Of a DNA stretch of 64,000 bases, positions 44,400 through 54,400 are shown one piece after another. The DNA is taken from assembly GCA_963921195.1 (NCBI GenBank), contig OY992538.1:236833462-236897461 (forward strand), in the 5' to 3' direction. The notes below the pieces were generated by a model. The model saw only the letters and a program-made list of their open reading frames with translations. It ran no database searches and was not told where the DNA came from. Position 1 is the first letter of the stretch; every line of letters begins with the position of its first letter. The position numbers and the translations under genes were made by a program. The DNA comes from Pegoplata infirma. Its lineage: Eukaryota; Arthropoda; Insecta; Diptera; Anthomyiidae.

Positions 44400-45340
44400 A
44401 TAAATTTTATTGTAACAAAGCATTTTTGTAGCCTCAACAATATTTTGATAATTACAGGCGACAAAATAAAAACTGAAACTTTAATTTGTCTCAAAACTCA
44501 CTTCTCGCAACGAATCTGTCGCTCTTTTTTAATTTTTCAATTACTTTTTTAATTGACTTGATTAAAAATTAATCCATTTTACAACTTTCAGCATAACTCG
44601 CAACAAATCTTTTTTTTTTCAATCACTTTTTTAATTGATTTGATTACAAGTTAATCCATGTTACAATTTTGCAAAAATTCCGGGTTTATACCCACAAATT
44701 TTAATAGGCTAGTGATTGGGAAACATTTTGGATTTTATCATGAGCGTGAGTGTGAAAATTAACTCACGTTTGCTGCTCTACTGTCACAATGTTTTATTAT
44801 TAAACATTCGTTATGTGAATTCCTTTCGTTATGTGAATTTCTTACTTCAAAAAATTTGATAAATTACCAAAGCTATGATATTCCATTTTATTTTGTTTTT
44901 TTTTTGGACAAAATACATTGTTGAGTAATAAAAATTACATTAAAAAATGGGTCAAAAGCATTTATTTTAATATTTTACTACTTTTTGTTCTGTTTACATA
45001 CATATTCGTACATATGTATCTATAATAAATAATGTACATTATGTATGAGTTTTTTTTTGTATGGTTAGTTTTCAAAAGGACATAGAACACTATCATGAAA
45101 ATCAATAAGGGCCGTAGCACGTACACGCAATTCGGTCGATAGGTCAAACTGGCAAATAATAATAGAACAACTGAAACTATTAAATACAGTTTGGCCGAAT
45201 TTATAAAGACCCTGCAGAGTGCATAGCGTTTAAATCAGAATTAATTCGAGCGAAAAAAAATTTGTAAGAGATGGCAATAATTTACGCATAGCTAAATACA
45301 GTGACTAAAACATGTAATGGAACATTAAATATTTGATAGC
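44400..45340. other. Gene-free stretch
   Basis: A direct repeat of CGCAACGAATCT/CGCAACAAATC with TTTTTAATTGA.TTGATTA and TTAATCCAT is seen at 44515-44600 and 44588-44660. Otherwise it is AT-rich with no supported gene. Confidence 0.35.
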
Positions 45341-45359
45341 TGGAAAAGCTGTTTGCCTA

Positions 45360-46117
45360 TCCACACAAAAAAATTCAGGAGTAAATTTTTCGTATTTTTC
45401 GAGAAAATTGCATTTGAATATTGGATTTTATAAAAATTCTGTAATTTTCTTGACAAAGACAAAAACTAGAAAATACCCGAATAGCGTCAAAATGGCAACA
45501 CTGCTATCAACAAAAAAAATTTTATTTTGGAAAATTTTCAGAGCCTGTTCTGAAATTTTTCATTTTTTAAAAAAGTCAAATTATTAAAAATACACCCACA
45601 TTTTTTGTTTTTTTTATTTTTTTTTTAGTTTAGATGTTGGCCTATACACACAAAAAATCAAGAGGGCATTTTTCGTATATTTCAAGAAAAATTGCATTTG
45701 AATATGGATTTCAAAAAAATTCTCTAATTATCTTGTATTTTATTGTGTCCAACATCGCGTATGAGTAACAAATATTTGCGAAACCAACAAATTTCGCAAA
45801 TGTTTAATACACATACGCAATGTTGGACACAATAAAATACAAGAGAATTAGAGAATTTTTTTGAAATCCATATTCAAATGCAATTTTTCTTGAAATATAT
45901 GAAAAATGCCCTCTTGATTTTTTGTGTTTATAGGAAAACATCTAAAGTTTAGATTCTAACCTAAAAAAAATAAAAAATGTGGGTGGATTTTTAATAATTT
46001 GGCTTTTTTAAAAAATGAAAAATTTCAGAACAGGCTCTGAAAATTTTCCAAAATATAATTTTTTAAGCGATAGCAGTGTTGCCATTTTCCCGCTTTTCGG
46101 GTATTTTCTGGTGCTTT
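45360..46117. repeat. ~660-bp palindrome with an extra direct-repeat end
   Basis: Left arm 45456-45787 and right arm 45795-46117 pair with high similarity, including GAAAATACCCGAA.AGCG, AAAATGGCAACACTGCTATC and GTCCAACAT.GCGTATG. The spacer is only a few bases beyond a small central hairpin. The outermost left 100 bp (45360-45456) is a direct repeat of the arm segment 45645-45740, so a third partial copy is attached. Confidence 0.8.
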
Positions 46118-46186
46118 TTTTGTCTTTTTACCCGGAGTTTTTTTTCGAATACCGTTTTTAAAAAAACGGGTACTCATGGCGCTTTT

Positions 46187-48470
46187 TAATACCCTCCAAC
46201 CACACTTTGGGGGTATACTCACTTTGTCATTCCGTTTGTAACGCATCAAAATATCGGTCGGGGACCCCATAAAGCATATATGGGGCATTCCATGTCAAAT
46301 CGGACACTTTGAAACATTTTTTTTTTAGATTTTCCCAATTTGTTTACAGTTTTTAGTACCCTTCGAAAACTCTTTCGTGGTAAATTTTCAGATTTTTTTT
46401 GATGACCCGTTCAAATGATATGGAATTCTTAAAAATTGGTAGTTTGTTCCTTTACTTAAACTTCTTTTACTCATAACTTCTTCAATAATGGTCCAAATGT
46501 CAAATTTTTTTTCAAAATTTCTGTTTTTTTATGAACTTTAAAAAAAAAAATCTCAAAAAATCCTTAAAAGCACTCTAGTCTGAGATTTTTAAGTTTTAAA
46601 ATTTAAATATCATTTTTGAAAATGTTTGTACTCTTCGATTTTTTTGAAATTTTTTTGTGTAAATCTTCTATCGATTCTACAAATTTTTTGCCCAGGAGGA
46701 TTGTGGGATAACGATTATTACTATTTTTTAAAATTTTATTGTAATTTTCCAATCTTAAAATCATTTCTACTGCTCCAATGGTGCATCATAGAGGAGTCAT
46801 TTATAGGACCGACTCCCATTAATTTTTACGTCTCACCATTTCTTTGGAACAAACTAATACCCTATTCCCAATTTCTAAGGGGGCTCCCACACAAAACGAC
46901 ATTTTTAAAATTTGCTCCAACCGCTCTAACTGCCCTAATAGTGCCCTTAGAGCATCAAAATAAATGACCGACCAATAATATTTTTTTAGTCCAAACATTT
47001 TTTCTGAACATACCTACCCTCTATCTCTAATTTTTAAGGCGGTTTTTTTTATTTTTTTGTAAATTTGTTTTATTTAATCAGCTTCTACCGGTCCAATGGT
47101 GCGCCCGAGAGGGGTCATTAGTGAGACCGACCCCTAATTATTTTTACCCTCCAACATTTTTGTAAAACATACCACAGCCCTATCTTCACTCCTTATGTAG
47201 GCTTCCATTCAAAATTACATTTTTATAAAACTTGCTTCAACTGTTATTTGTATTGGGGCCTACTTAGGCAGTGAGATAGGGCGTAGGTATGTTTTTAAAA
47301 AATGTTGTAGGGTTAAAATAAATGGAGGTCGGTCTCACTAATGACCCCTCTCGGACACACCATTGGACCGGTAGAAGCTGATTAAATAAAACAAATTTAC
47401 AAAAAATAAAAAAAATTGTATGGGGACCGCCTTAACAATTAGAGATAGAAGTGTGTTCAGAGAAAATGTTTGGACTAAAAAAATATTGTGGGTCGGTCAT
47501 ACATTTTGTTGCTCTAAGGGCACGATTAGGGCAGTTAGAGCGGTTGGAGCAAATTTTAAAAAATGTTGTTTTGTGTGGGAGCCTCCTTAGAAATTGAAGA
47601 TAGGGTATTACTTTGTTCAAAGAAATGTTAAGACGTGAAAATTAATGGTAGTCGGTCTTATAAATTACCCCTCTATGACGCACCATTGGAGCAGTAGAAA
47701 TGATTTTAAGATTGGAAAATTACAGCAAAATTTTTTTAAAAAATTTAAAAAAATAGTAATAATCGTTATCCCACGATCCTCCTGGGCAAAAAATTTGTAG
47801 AATCGATAGAAGTTTTACACAAAAAAATTTTAAAAAAATCGAAGAGTGCAAAAAATGAGATTTAAATTTTAAAACTTAAAAATCTCATACTAGAGCGCTT
47901 TTAAGAATTTTTTGGGATTTTTTTTTTTTAAAGTACGTAAAAAAAAAAAAAATTTTGAAAAAAAAAATTTGAAATGTGGACTATTATTGAAGAAGTTTGA
48001 GTAAAGGCACAAACTACCAATTTTTAAAAATTCCATATCTTTTGAACAGGTCATCAAAAAAATCTGAAAATTTACCACGAAGGAATTTTCAAAGGGTACT
48101 AAAAACTGTAAACAAATTGGGAAAATCTAAAAAAAAAAAAATTTCCAAGTGTCCGATTTAACATGGAATGCCCCATATATTATTGATCCATGATCGATTC
48201 TAAGACATTCTGTGAATGTCCGTCTGTCCGTCCGTCCGTCTATCTGTGGATGGCACGATGCAGTCCAAAATAAAGGAGCTATCTTCCTGAAATTTGGCAC
48301 GAATATGTCTTATGGTCCTAGGCAGGTTAAGTTCGGAAATGGGCAAAATCGGACAAGGAGGAAACAAGTTCCCCCTTTAAGAATTGAACCAACCTCTGAA
48401 AAAATACACTTTTTACATGTTTTTTTGTATTTTTGTTAAATAAATGAAACATTTGGTTTATTTATCGCGA
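46187..48470 (+). repeat. Family A DINE-like unit split by a giant palindrome
   Basis: 46187-46279 (AATACCCTCCAACCACACTT ... CCCCATAAAGCATATA) is continued by 48176-48470 (TATTGATCCATGATCGATTC, (GTCCGTCT)n at 48217-48243, and the family A body). The split lies in the TA tract just before the core. Confidence 0.75.
46280..48175. mobile_element. 1.9-kb foldback element with ~930-bp arms
   Basis: Ends are TGGGGCATTCCATGTCAAAT and its near complement ATTTAACATGGAATGCCCCA. Arms 46280-47210 and 47255-48175 pair imperfectly over their whole length, for example ACCGGTCCAATGGTGCG against its complement and GTAGAATCGATAGAAG against its complement. The loop is about 45 bp. The flanking duplication is TATA (46276-46279, 48176-48179), although the site is a TA tract so its length is uncertain. 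No transposase is present; the superfamily is unknown. Confidence 0.8.
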
Positions 48471-48739
48471 TAGGAAGGCTCTTTTTACCATTTTTATGTG
48501 CCAATATTACCTCTTTTACGACAAAGGTGAATTTATGATTTTTTTGCATTCGAAGTTAAAAAAAATTTGGGGCCAAACCTTCCTTGTAAGTTATTTTTGT
48601 CGAATAAAGGAATATACAAATATAAAAATTTGTTTTGATTATTTTCACAAAATTTGGCTTTTCTCAAATTGTTGACCTCGATGCGGCACGGGTTAATTAT
48701 TTCCGATCTATAAAATCAAATAAAAAAAAAAAAACACCT

Positions 48740-49200
48740 TAATAGAAATAGATGTGGACCTTCGGGTAAATTCCGATAACTCCCGAACTAACAGGAATAT
48801 CGTCTAGAGAAAAAACATGTGTCGACTTAAATTTAATAAAGATTATTTTGTAATTATATGGATATCGTAGGTCTATGTCTTCACTAAATACCCCACAAAA
48901 TTGACATATTTTCATAAAAAAAAAAAAAATATTTAACGAAGCCAAACTATGCACCGTTGGATAGGTATTAAGAAACTTCTCTTCTCGTATAAAAACATCG
49001 TATAGTTTCTTAAGAAGAAATAGCTGAAAATCCGAAAAACGATTTTTTCGCCATTTTTTTTTATCCATTTTTGAACCTCTAAATCCCTGATATGGCCGAT
49101 AAGCCTAGACACCCCAACCTTAAAATTTTCCCTTTTATATATTGTAAGTTTTAGGCAAATCGGTTCATAAGGTTTGGAATATTTCCCTTGTAAGTGTAGG
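48740..49200 (+). repeat. Dispersed repeat family E, copy 2
   Basis: It shares TTTAACGAAGCC, GCACCGTTGGATAGGTATTA and AAAATCCGAAAAACGA-type text with 9180-9480, in the same orientation. Class is unknown. No coding frame is supported. Confidence 0.5.
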
Positions 49201-50262
49201 GTATTAAAAAGGATATTTATAAAAAAATATTATTTAGTTGTTATTTGTCCATTTCTTACGTATTTCTAGTTTATTTATAGTTTAAAATAATGAAACATGT
49301 GTCATACGAATTAAAAACAAAAAAAAACTATTTGAAATTTCATTAAATTTTCATTGGTTCATTAAACATCTAATTAAAGAATGAGAACGTGCCAACTAAA
49401 TTAAATGAATCCAAGAGGGGACTGAAAGGAAAAAATACATTAAACAAATATTTATAATTTTAAAATTATAAAAATTGTTAAAATTTTAAGCGTTTATAAT
49501 CGATTAACTTTCACTTTAATGTGTTCAACAATTTATATTTATTGTAGTTTTTATTTAAAAAAAGGAACCCACATCACATCACACACTTCTTAAAACCAAA
49601 AAAATATTAAAAAGGATATAAAGAAAAACCACAACAACCACGTGAAAATGCCGGAAACAAAATCGATTGCCACCAATGTTTGTACTTAATGGTGCGGTTT
49701 TCTAAATAAGGGTGAATCTTGAAAAAATGAAAAAATAAACCCAGAGAGTGGTATGGGTGAGGACGACAAACAGCAAAAACAAAAAAGAAAAAAAAGAGAA
49801 AGAAAATTTATATGAAAAATACCAGAAAGAAAAACTTTTTAAAAGAGTCACTATTTCACTTTAGTAAAATGTACTATGTACAAAAATTCATTATTCAGCC
49901 ATTATATTAAATTTATTCTTTTTTAATACACTTTTTTTTTCATTTGTGTGATAGAAAAACCTTTTTTTGTAATTGTAATAAAATTTAATAAAACTTGACA
50001 TTTTCAATTAGAAACACCAGCATTTTTAGGAAATTTTTCAATTAAAGATTTTAAATGAAAATTTAAAGGAAACTTTAATGTAATACTTAATACAAGGTTT
50101 AAAAAGAGACTAATAGTTAATAATGATTTTCTGTTTTTTTTTTAGCTTTTCAAGAATTCTTATAAAAATTTACTTAAATTCACGTATCACTTTAGTTTGA
50201 ATTACTTAAAACACCACTTCCGTTAGAGTTTGAACCAGGAAATAAATGTATTATCCAGATTT
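49200..50262. other. Apparently unique AT-rich stretch, possible 3' UTR
   Basis: No repeat family is recognised. It lies downstream (minus strand) of the two candidate terminal exons at 50263-50464, so it could be their 3' UTR. Several minus-strand AATAAA hexamers exist, as expected by chance here. Confidence 0.3.
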
Positions 50263-50319
50263 TTACATTTTTTTCACTAATTCAAGACGTGCTTTATCGC
50301 GTGTATCGCCCGTTTTTTG
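50263..50319 (-). CDS. Candidate terminal exon, unknown protein (ends ARLELVKKM)
   Basis: On the minus strand, TATTTAG precedes 18 codons reading QKTGDTRDKARLELVKKM and a TAA. The segment is less AT-rich than its surroundings and the residues look protein-like, but it is very short and I cannot identify it. If real, it and the exon at 50411-50464 would be alternative last exons of a gene whose upstream exons lie at higher coordinates or outside the window. Chance is not excluded. Confidence 0.25.
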   Translation of the reverse strand, partial: QKTGDTRDKARLELVKKM

Positions 50320-50410
50320 CTAAATAATAAAAAAAAAAGAAATTCACGTAATAATTGATTTGTGTGTCACGAATGTCACAAGTGTCAAAATTATTTTACT
50401 CTCTCGTATC

Positions 50411-50464
50411 TTAATTCTCTTCGTCTTCTTCTTCAATTTGCTCTCCATTTATATCATTGTCTGC
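50411..50464 (-). CDS. Candidate terminal exon, unknown protein (acidic tail)
   Basis: A minus-strand acceptor TTTTTATAG is followed by 17 codons ADNDINGEQIEEEDEEN and TAA. The other two frames stop at once. The acidic tail partly reflects a CTT-type microsatellite, which lowers confidence. It lies about 90 bp upstream of the 50263-50319 candidate in the same direction. The protein is not recognised. Confidence 0.25.
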   Translation of the reverse strand, partial: ADNDINGEQIEEEDEEN

Positions 50465-50779
50465 CTATAAAAATCATATATATAGTAAAAAGGGCCGTTA
50501 CAGTGTAGTCAGAAAATTTTTTTGTGATTTATTCCCAGTTGGGAAATGCGAAATTGTTTTTTTTGGTAATTTTTTAAAACTCCACTTACCAGGAAACTAG
50601 TTCATCCTTTATTCTTAAATTTTGTTGGAAATTTAAGTAATACAAAATTTTTAAGTGATTTTAATTTTCTAAACGAAAAAAAAAGTGTAAACATATTTTG
50701 ACTTTTTTAGTCATTTTTGTAAAAAAAAAACTATCCGTTATTGCAGAAGATCTTAAAAAGATTAAAGTTTTTTATTCTT

Positions 50780-52500
50780 CTAGAGTCGAAACTTTTTGAA
50801 AATAGCTTTTGTTAGATATTTTTCGCCAGAGGCATATATATTGCAATTTCTAGGACTATTTTTTAATTTTGTAAAAAAAATTGTCAGTTATTTCAGAAGA
50901 TCTTAAAAAGTATTAAAGTACACTTTTTTATTCTTCTATCGAAACTTTTCAAAAATAGCTTTTGTCAGGTTTTTTCGTCCCAGAATCCAACATTTCAATT
51001 TCTAGGACCATTATTTCAGGAAATAATTGAAATTTTGAAAAAGTGCCATTATTTCGGGAAATATAAAAGGAACACCCTTTTACCCTATTTTGGACCTTTA
51101 AAAAGGTAATTATCAATAAGACTTTTTTGTGCTTTTTTCTGCTGGAGGATCCCATTTTCCCAATGTCAAATTTCTATGACCATTATATCAGGAAGTAAAA
51201 ATAGTGCCAAAGTACCGCTTTTTACCCTCTTTTTTTTTTTTTTTTAAAGAAGCAACACTCAGGCAATGCTGCCTATCTATTACTAATGTAACCGTGATGC
51301 TTCTTTCGGAAAGGGGATACAAGAGAGATGAAAGATTTGAAAGATAGAAGGGCTTCAGTATGGCAACACTGTAATTGCGCGTGTTGATAATTTTTAGTAC
51401 AGTTGTTGCATCGCCATCTGTTATTAATCTGGCGAATTATTTTTGAAGCTGTGTTTTATAGCCATTATTTTATTATTTTACTTCGTTGACGTTTTAGTGC
51501 TATTTATCAACGAAGGAGGGTGCTGCGATAGATATTAGTTATAAATAGAAACTAATAAATATCTGAAAAAAATGTTGTTCTGCCTGAGATGAGAATCGAA
51601 ACCAGGCTTGTTGGCTAGTAGTCCAACGCGCTAACCACTAGGCCACAGCACCCTCAAGAGGATCCAACATTATACACTTGAAGTTGTTAGGACTTTCATT
51701 TCAGGAGATTGAAATAGCACCAAAGTACACTTTTTCACCCTATTAAACCCCTTTGAATTGACATTTTTAAAAAGTACCTTTTTTCTGCTGTTGGATCCTA
51801 AAATAATAATTTCAAGTTTCTAGGACCATTATTTCAGGTTTTGTAAAAAGTACCAAAGTACAAACAAAAAGGACTTTTTAAAAATGTTTTTTTCTGGTGG
51901 AGGATGACCATTATATCAGGAATTAAAAAATTACCAAATTGTTGCAAATTGATCATTGGAGGATCCTACATTTTAAATTTCTGTTATTTCAGGAAATTGG
52001 AAAGAGCACCAAGGTTCCGAAATACACCCTTTTAACCTTTTTTCATCCAAAGATATGAAATTTCCAAAATGTACTTTCTTTAAATGTTTTTTCTGTGGTT
52101 CCTATTCGGAACAAAGGGCCACAACGAATTTATTCCATTCGATAGGACCACAATGGACCACATAGGACCACAATGGCATTGGTAAAATTTTTTTTTTAAA
52201 ATATTGCACATAGGCCTTCTTGAAGGCCAGCCAACGGTATATTGGTACTTTTTTTTATCTCCTGAAATAAAGGTCCAAAAAACTTAAAATTTGTAATAAA
52301 GGATCCTCCAGAAAAAAACATTTTAAGAAAGTACTTTTTGGAAATTTCATTTCTTTGGGTGAAAATAGGTTAAAATGGTGTACCTTGGTACACCCCTTTT
52401 GCTTCCTGGTAATAAAAAATTCCAAAAAGTACTTTCCGAAGTTTGTTCCGCTGGATTTTAAATTTCATTATTTCATACTTTGTTTTACTCCCGTAGAATC
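50780..52500 (-). repeat. Family D (135-bp) repeats, mainly minus orientation
   Basis: Plus-strand landmarks are TTCTAGGACCATTATTTCAGG, AAAGTGCC/AAAGTACC, TTTTACCCT and GGAGGATCC. Units occur about every 130-150 bp. A short plus-orientation segment is present at 52250-52440 (AGTACTTTTTGGAAATTTC). A SINE interrupts it at 51230-51655. Confidence 0.65.
51230..51655 (-). mobile_element. tRNA-derived SINE with poly(A) tail
   Basis: Read on the minus strand, a tRNA-like head has A box TGGCCTAGTGGTTAG (51645-51631) and B box GGTTTCGATTC (51603-51593). The anticodon-like stem GTTGG/CCAAC holds an 8-nt loop and the acceptor stem does not pair, so it is not a tRNA gene. A ~270-bp body with a CTTCGTTGA/TCAACGAAG stem-loop (51480-51515) follows, then A16 (51245-51230). 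GAGGGT flanks both ends (51655-51650, 51229-51224), a tentative short duplication. It would be transcribed by RNA polymerase III and mobilised by a LINE. Confidence 0.7.
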
Positions 52501-52535
52501 AAAATTTGTAATTTTCAAAATTCAGCCTTAGTTTG

Positions 52536-53248
52536 TCAATCAGTCATCAGTCAGTTATCAGTCATCAGTCAGTCATCCGTCAGTTACCAGTCAGTCATCA
52601 GTCAGTCATCAGTCATTTATCAGTCAGACATCAGCTAGGCATCAGTTAGTCATCAGTCAGTCATCAGTCAGTCATCAGTCAGTCATCAGTCAGTCATTAG
52701 TCAGTCATCAGTCAGTCAGTCAGTCATCAGTCAGTCATCAGTCAGTCATCAGTCAGTCATCAGTCAGTCATCAGTCAGTCAATAGTCAGTCATCAGTCAG
52801 TCATCAGTCAGTCATCAGTCAGTCATCAGTCAGTCATTAGTCAGTCATCAGTCAGTCATCAGTCAGTCATCAGTCAGTCATCAGTCAGTCATCAGTCAGT
52901 CATCAGTCAGTCATCAGTCAGTCATCAGTCAGTCATTAGTCAGTCATCAGTCAGTCATCAGTCAGTCATCAGTCAGTTATCAGTCAGTCATCAGTCAGTC
53001 ATCAGTCAGTCATCAGTCAGTCATCAGTCAGTCATCAGTCAGTCATCAGTCAGTCATCAGTCAGTCATCAGTCAGTCATCAGTCAGTCATCCGTCATCAG
53101 TTAGTCAGTCATTAGTCAGTAGTTAGTCAGTCATCAGTCAGTAATCAGTCAGTCATCAGTCAGTCATCAGTCAGTCATCAGTCAGTCATCAGTCAGTAAG
53201 TCAGTCATCAGTCATCAGGGAGTCATCAGTCAGTCATCAGTCAGTCAG
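52536..53248. repeat. ~710-bp minisatellite, 11-bp unit CAGTCAGTCAT
   Basis: About 60 copies of an 11-bp unit, mostly identical, with sporadic TTAGTCAGT or CCGTCAG variants and some 4-bp slips (CAGTCAGTCAGTCAT). On the minus strand it reads ATGACTGACTG, the same motif as the short (GACT) head at 297-337. It adjoins family D in the matching orientation. Confidence 0.9.
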
Positions 53249-53269
53249 CGAGAAAGGGCGATAGTATTG

Positions 53270-53570
53270 GAGCTAGAAGCATAAATTGTTTTGATGGTGG
53301 AAAGGATAGTGGGACACTAAAATCAGAGTTGGGCATGAATCATTGAGTCATTGATTTTTTCATATAAAATGCTCAATCAAATCGATTTTATTGAATCATT
53401 ACTTCATACAAATTTTTATCATAGCCCAACTATGACTAAAATGCCAAAGATTCGATCAAGGATCAATAATAAATAAACTTTATGAGGTCTTAGACCAATA
53501 TTTTGATGCCTTAGACACAGAATGTAACTATGAGTGTCTGCTCCGCTATGGGGGGCAGTAAAATTATAAA
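53270..53570. other. Stretch with a small family A fragment
   Basis: 53450-53545 carries GATCAAGGATCAATAATAAA and TTTATGAGGTCTTAGACC in minus orientation, a decayed family A piece lacking the GTCY tract. Confidence 0.4.
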
Positions 53571-53574
53571 ATTA

Positions 53575-53800
53575 CTACAAATGAAGCCACTTTAAGCATT
53601 TGGAGCAAAGATTTTTCGTTGACCTACATTGCCTAAACGGTGCCTCATTGAGAATCGGAGTGATTCAAGAAGTTTAAAGTTTTTTGTATCAGAGTGGAGT
53701 AGGGAAATGACAATTAATGGAATCACAATGGGCCTTATGGCCTCCAAGCGAATTCGCCAAATTTGGCCATTTCCAAATTCGCTCATCCAACCTAACCTAA
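53575..53800 (+). pseudogene. 5'-truncated LINE 3' end
   Basis: Clear similarity to 58505-58700: GCAAAGATTTTTCG, ATCGG.GTG.TT.AAGAAGT, CACAAT.G.CCTTATGGC, GAATTCGCCAAAT and the end ATCCAACCTAACC. It is only the 3' UTR-like end of a decayed LINE family; no frame survives. Confidence 0.6.
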
Positions 53801-53839
53801 TAGCATGATATCGATGTGTCGAATCTGTTTTTACATAGT

Positions 53840-54400
53840 TTTAGTTAAGTTTTAAGTTGTATACCCTATACTTGTGCGTGCCTAAAAATAGGTTCCTAGT
53901 CCAGACATGGACCGATTAAATACATCTTTGGTTTGAACTATACTTATTTTTTGAGGCTAACAGACTGATTAAACTTAATATCGGGCGAAATTTGTACATG
54001 TGGGCTTAGCCAAAAAATGGCCTTATTCTATTTAGATTTAAATTGCAAGCAAACATTTTAAGAAATTTTGAGATATTTATGAATTTTGATAGATGTATGT
54101 ATGTAAATTTCGATTGGATACTTATTAAAATATGGTTTTTAAAATATGATTTTTAGGGGACGTTCGTGTGGGGGCTAGGTTTTAAAGTGGACCGTTTTTT
54201 CCCAATTCTAATGGAGTTCGTCCTTTAGTCAAAAGAAGCTTAAATTGTAATTTTCAGACAAATCGGTTAAAATGTCAGAAAAAAAGCGGCCACGAAAGAG
54301 TTAAGCAAAGAAATTGTTTTCACTCAAAAAGGTTTTCTTAAAAAACACATTTGTAATTTGTTCAGGGTATTTATAGATTAGGCTAAACTTTTTATTTATT
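53840..54400 (-). repeat. Decayed DINE-like repeat
   Basis: GTATACCCTATACTTG, CAGACATGGACCGATTAAA, GGGGGCTAGGTTTTAAAGTGG and GGGTATTTATAGATTAGGC resemble family B/C text. The GTCY core is absent. Confidence 0.45.

Larger units (their letters stand above)
38103..44400 (-). mobile_element. Candidate LINE 3'-end fragment split by the 38292-44257 element
   Basis: 38103-38291 and 44258-44400 are contiguous once the insertion is removed. The plus-strand start GGTTAGGTTAGGTTG, seen as CAACCTAACC on the minus strand, resembles the ends of two decayed LINE 3' regions here (ATCCAACCTAACC at 53786 and 58690). No reading frame survives, so this is tentative. Confidence 0.35.

Noticed and set aside
51590..51655. 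Possible minus-strand tRNA gene
   Set aside because: Loop of 8 nt, no acceptor stem and a SINE body with poly(A) follow, so it is a tRNA-derived SINE head.
52536..53248. Telomere-like or coding repeat in the CAGTCAGTCAT tract
   Set aside because: The 11-bp unit contains stops and matches the head of family D; it is a minisatellite.
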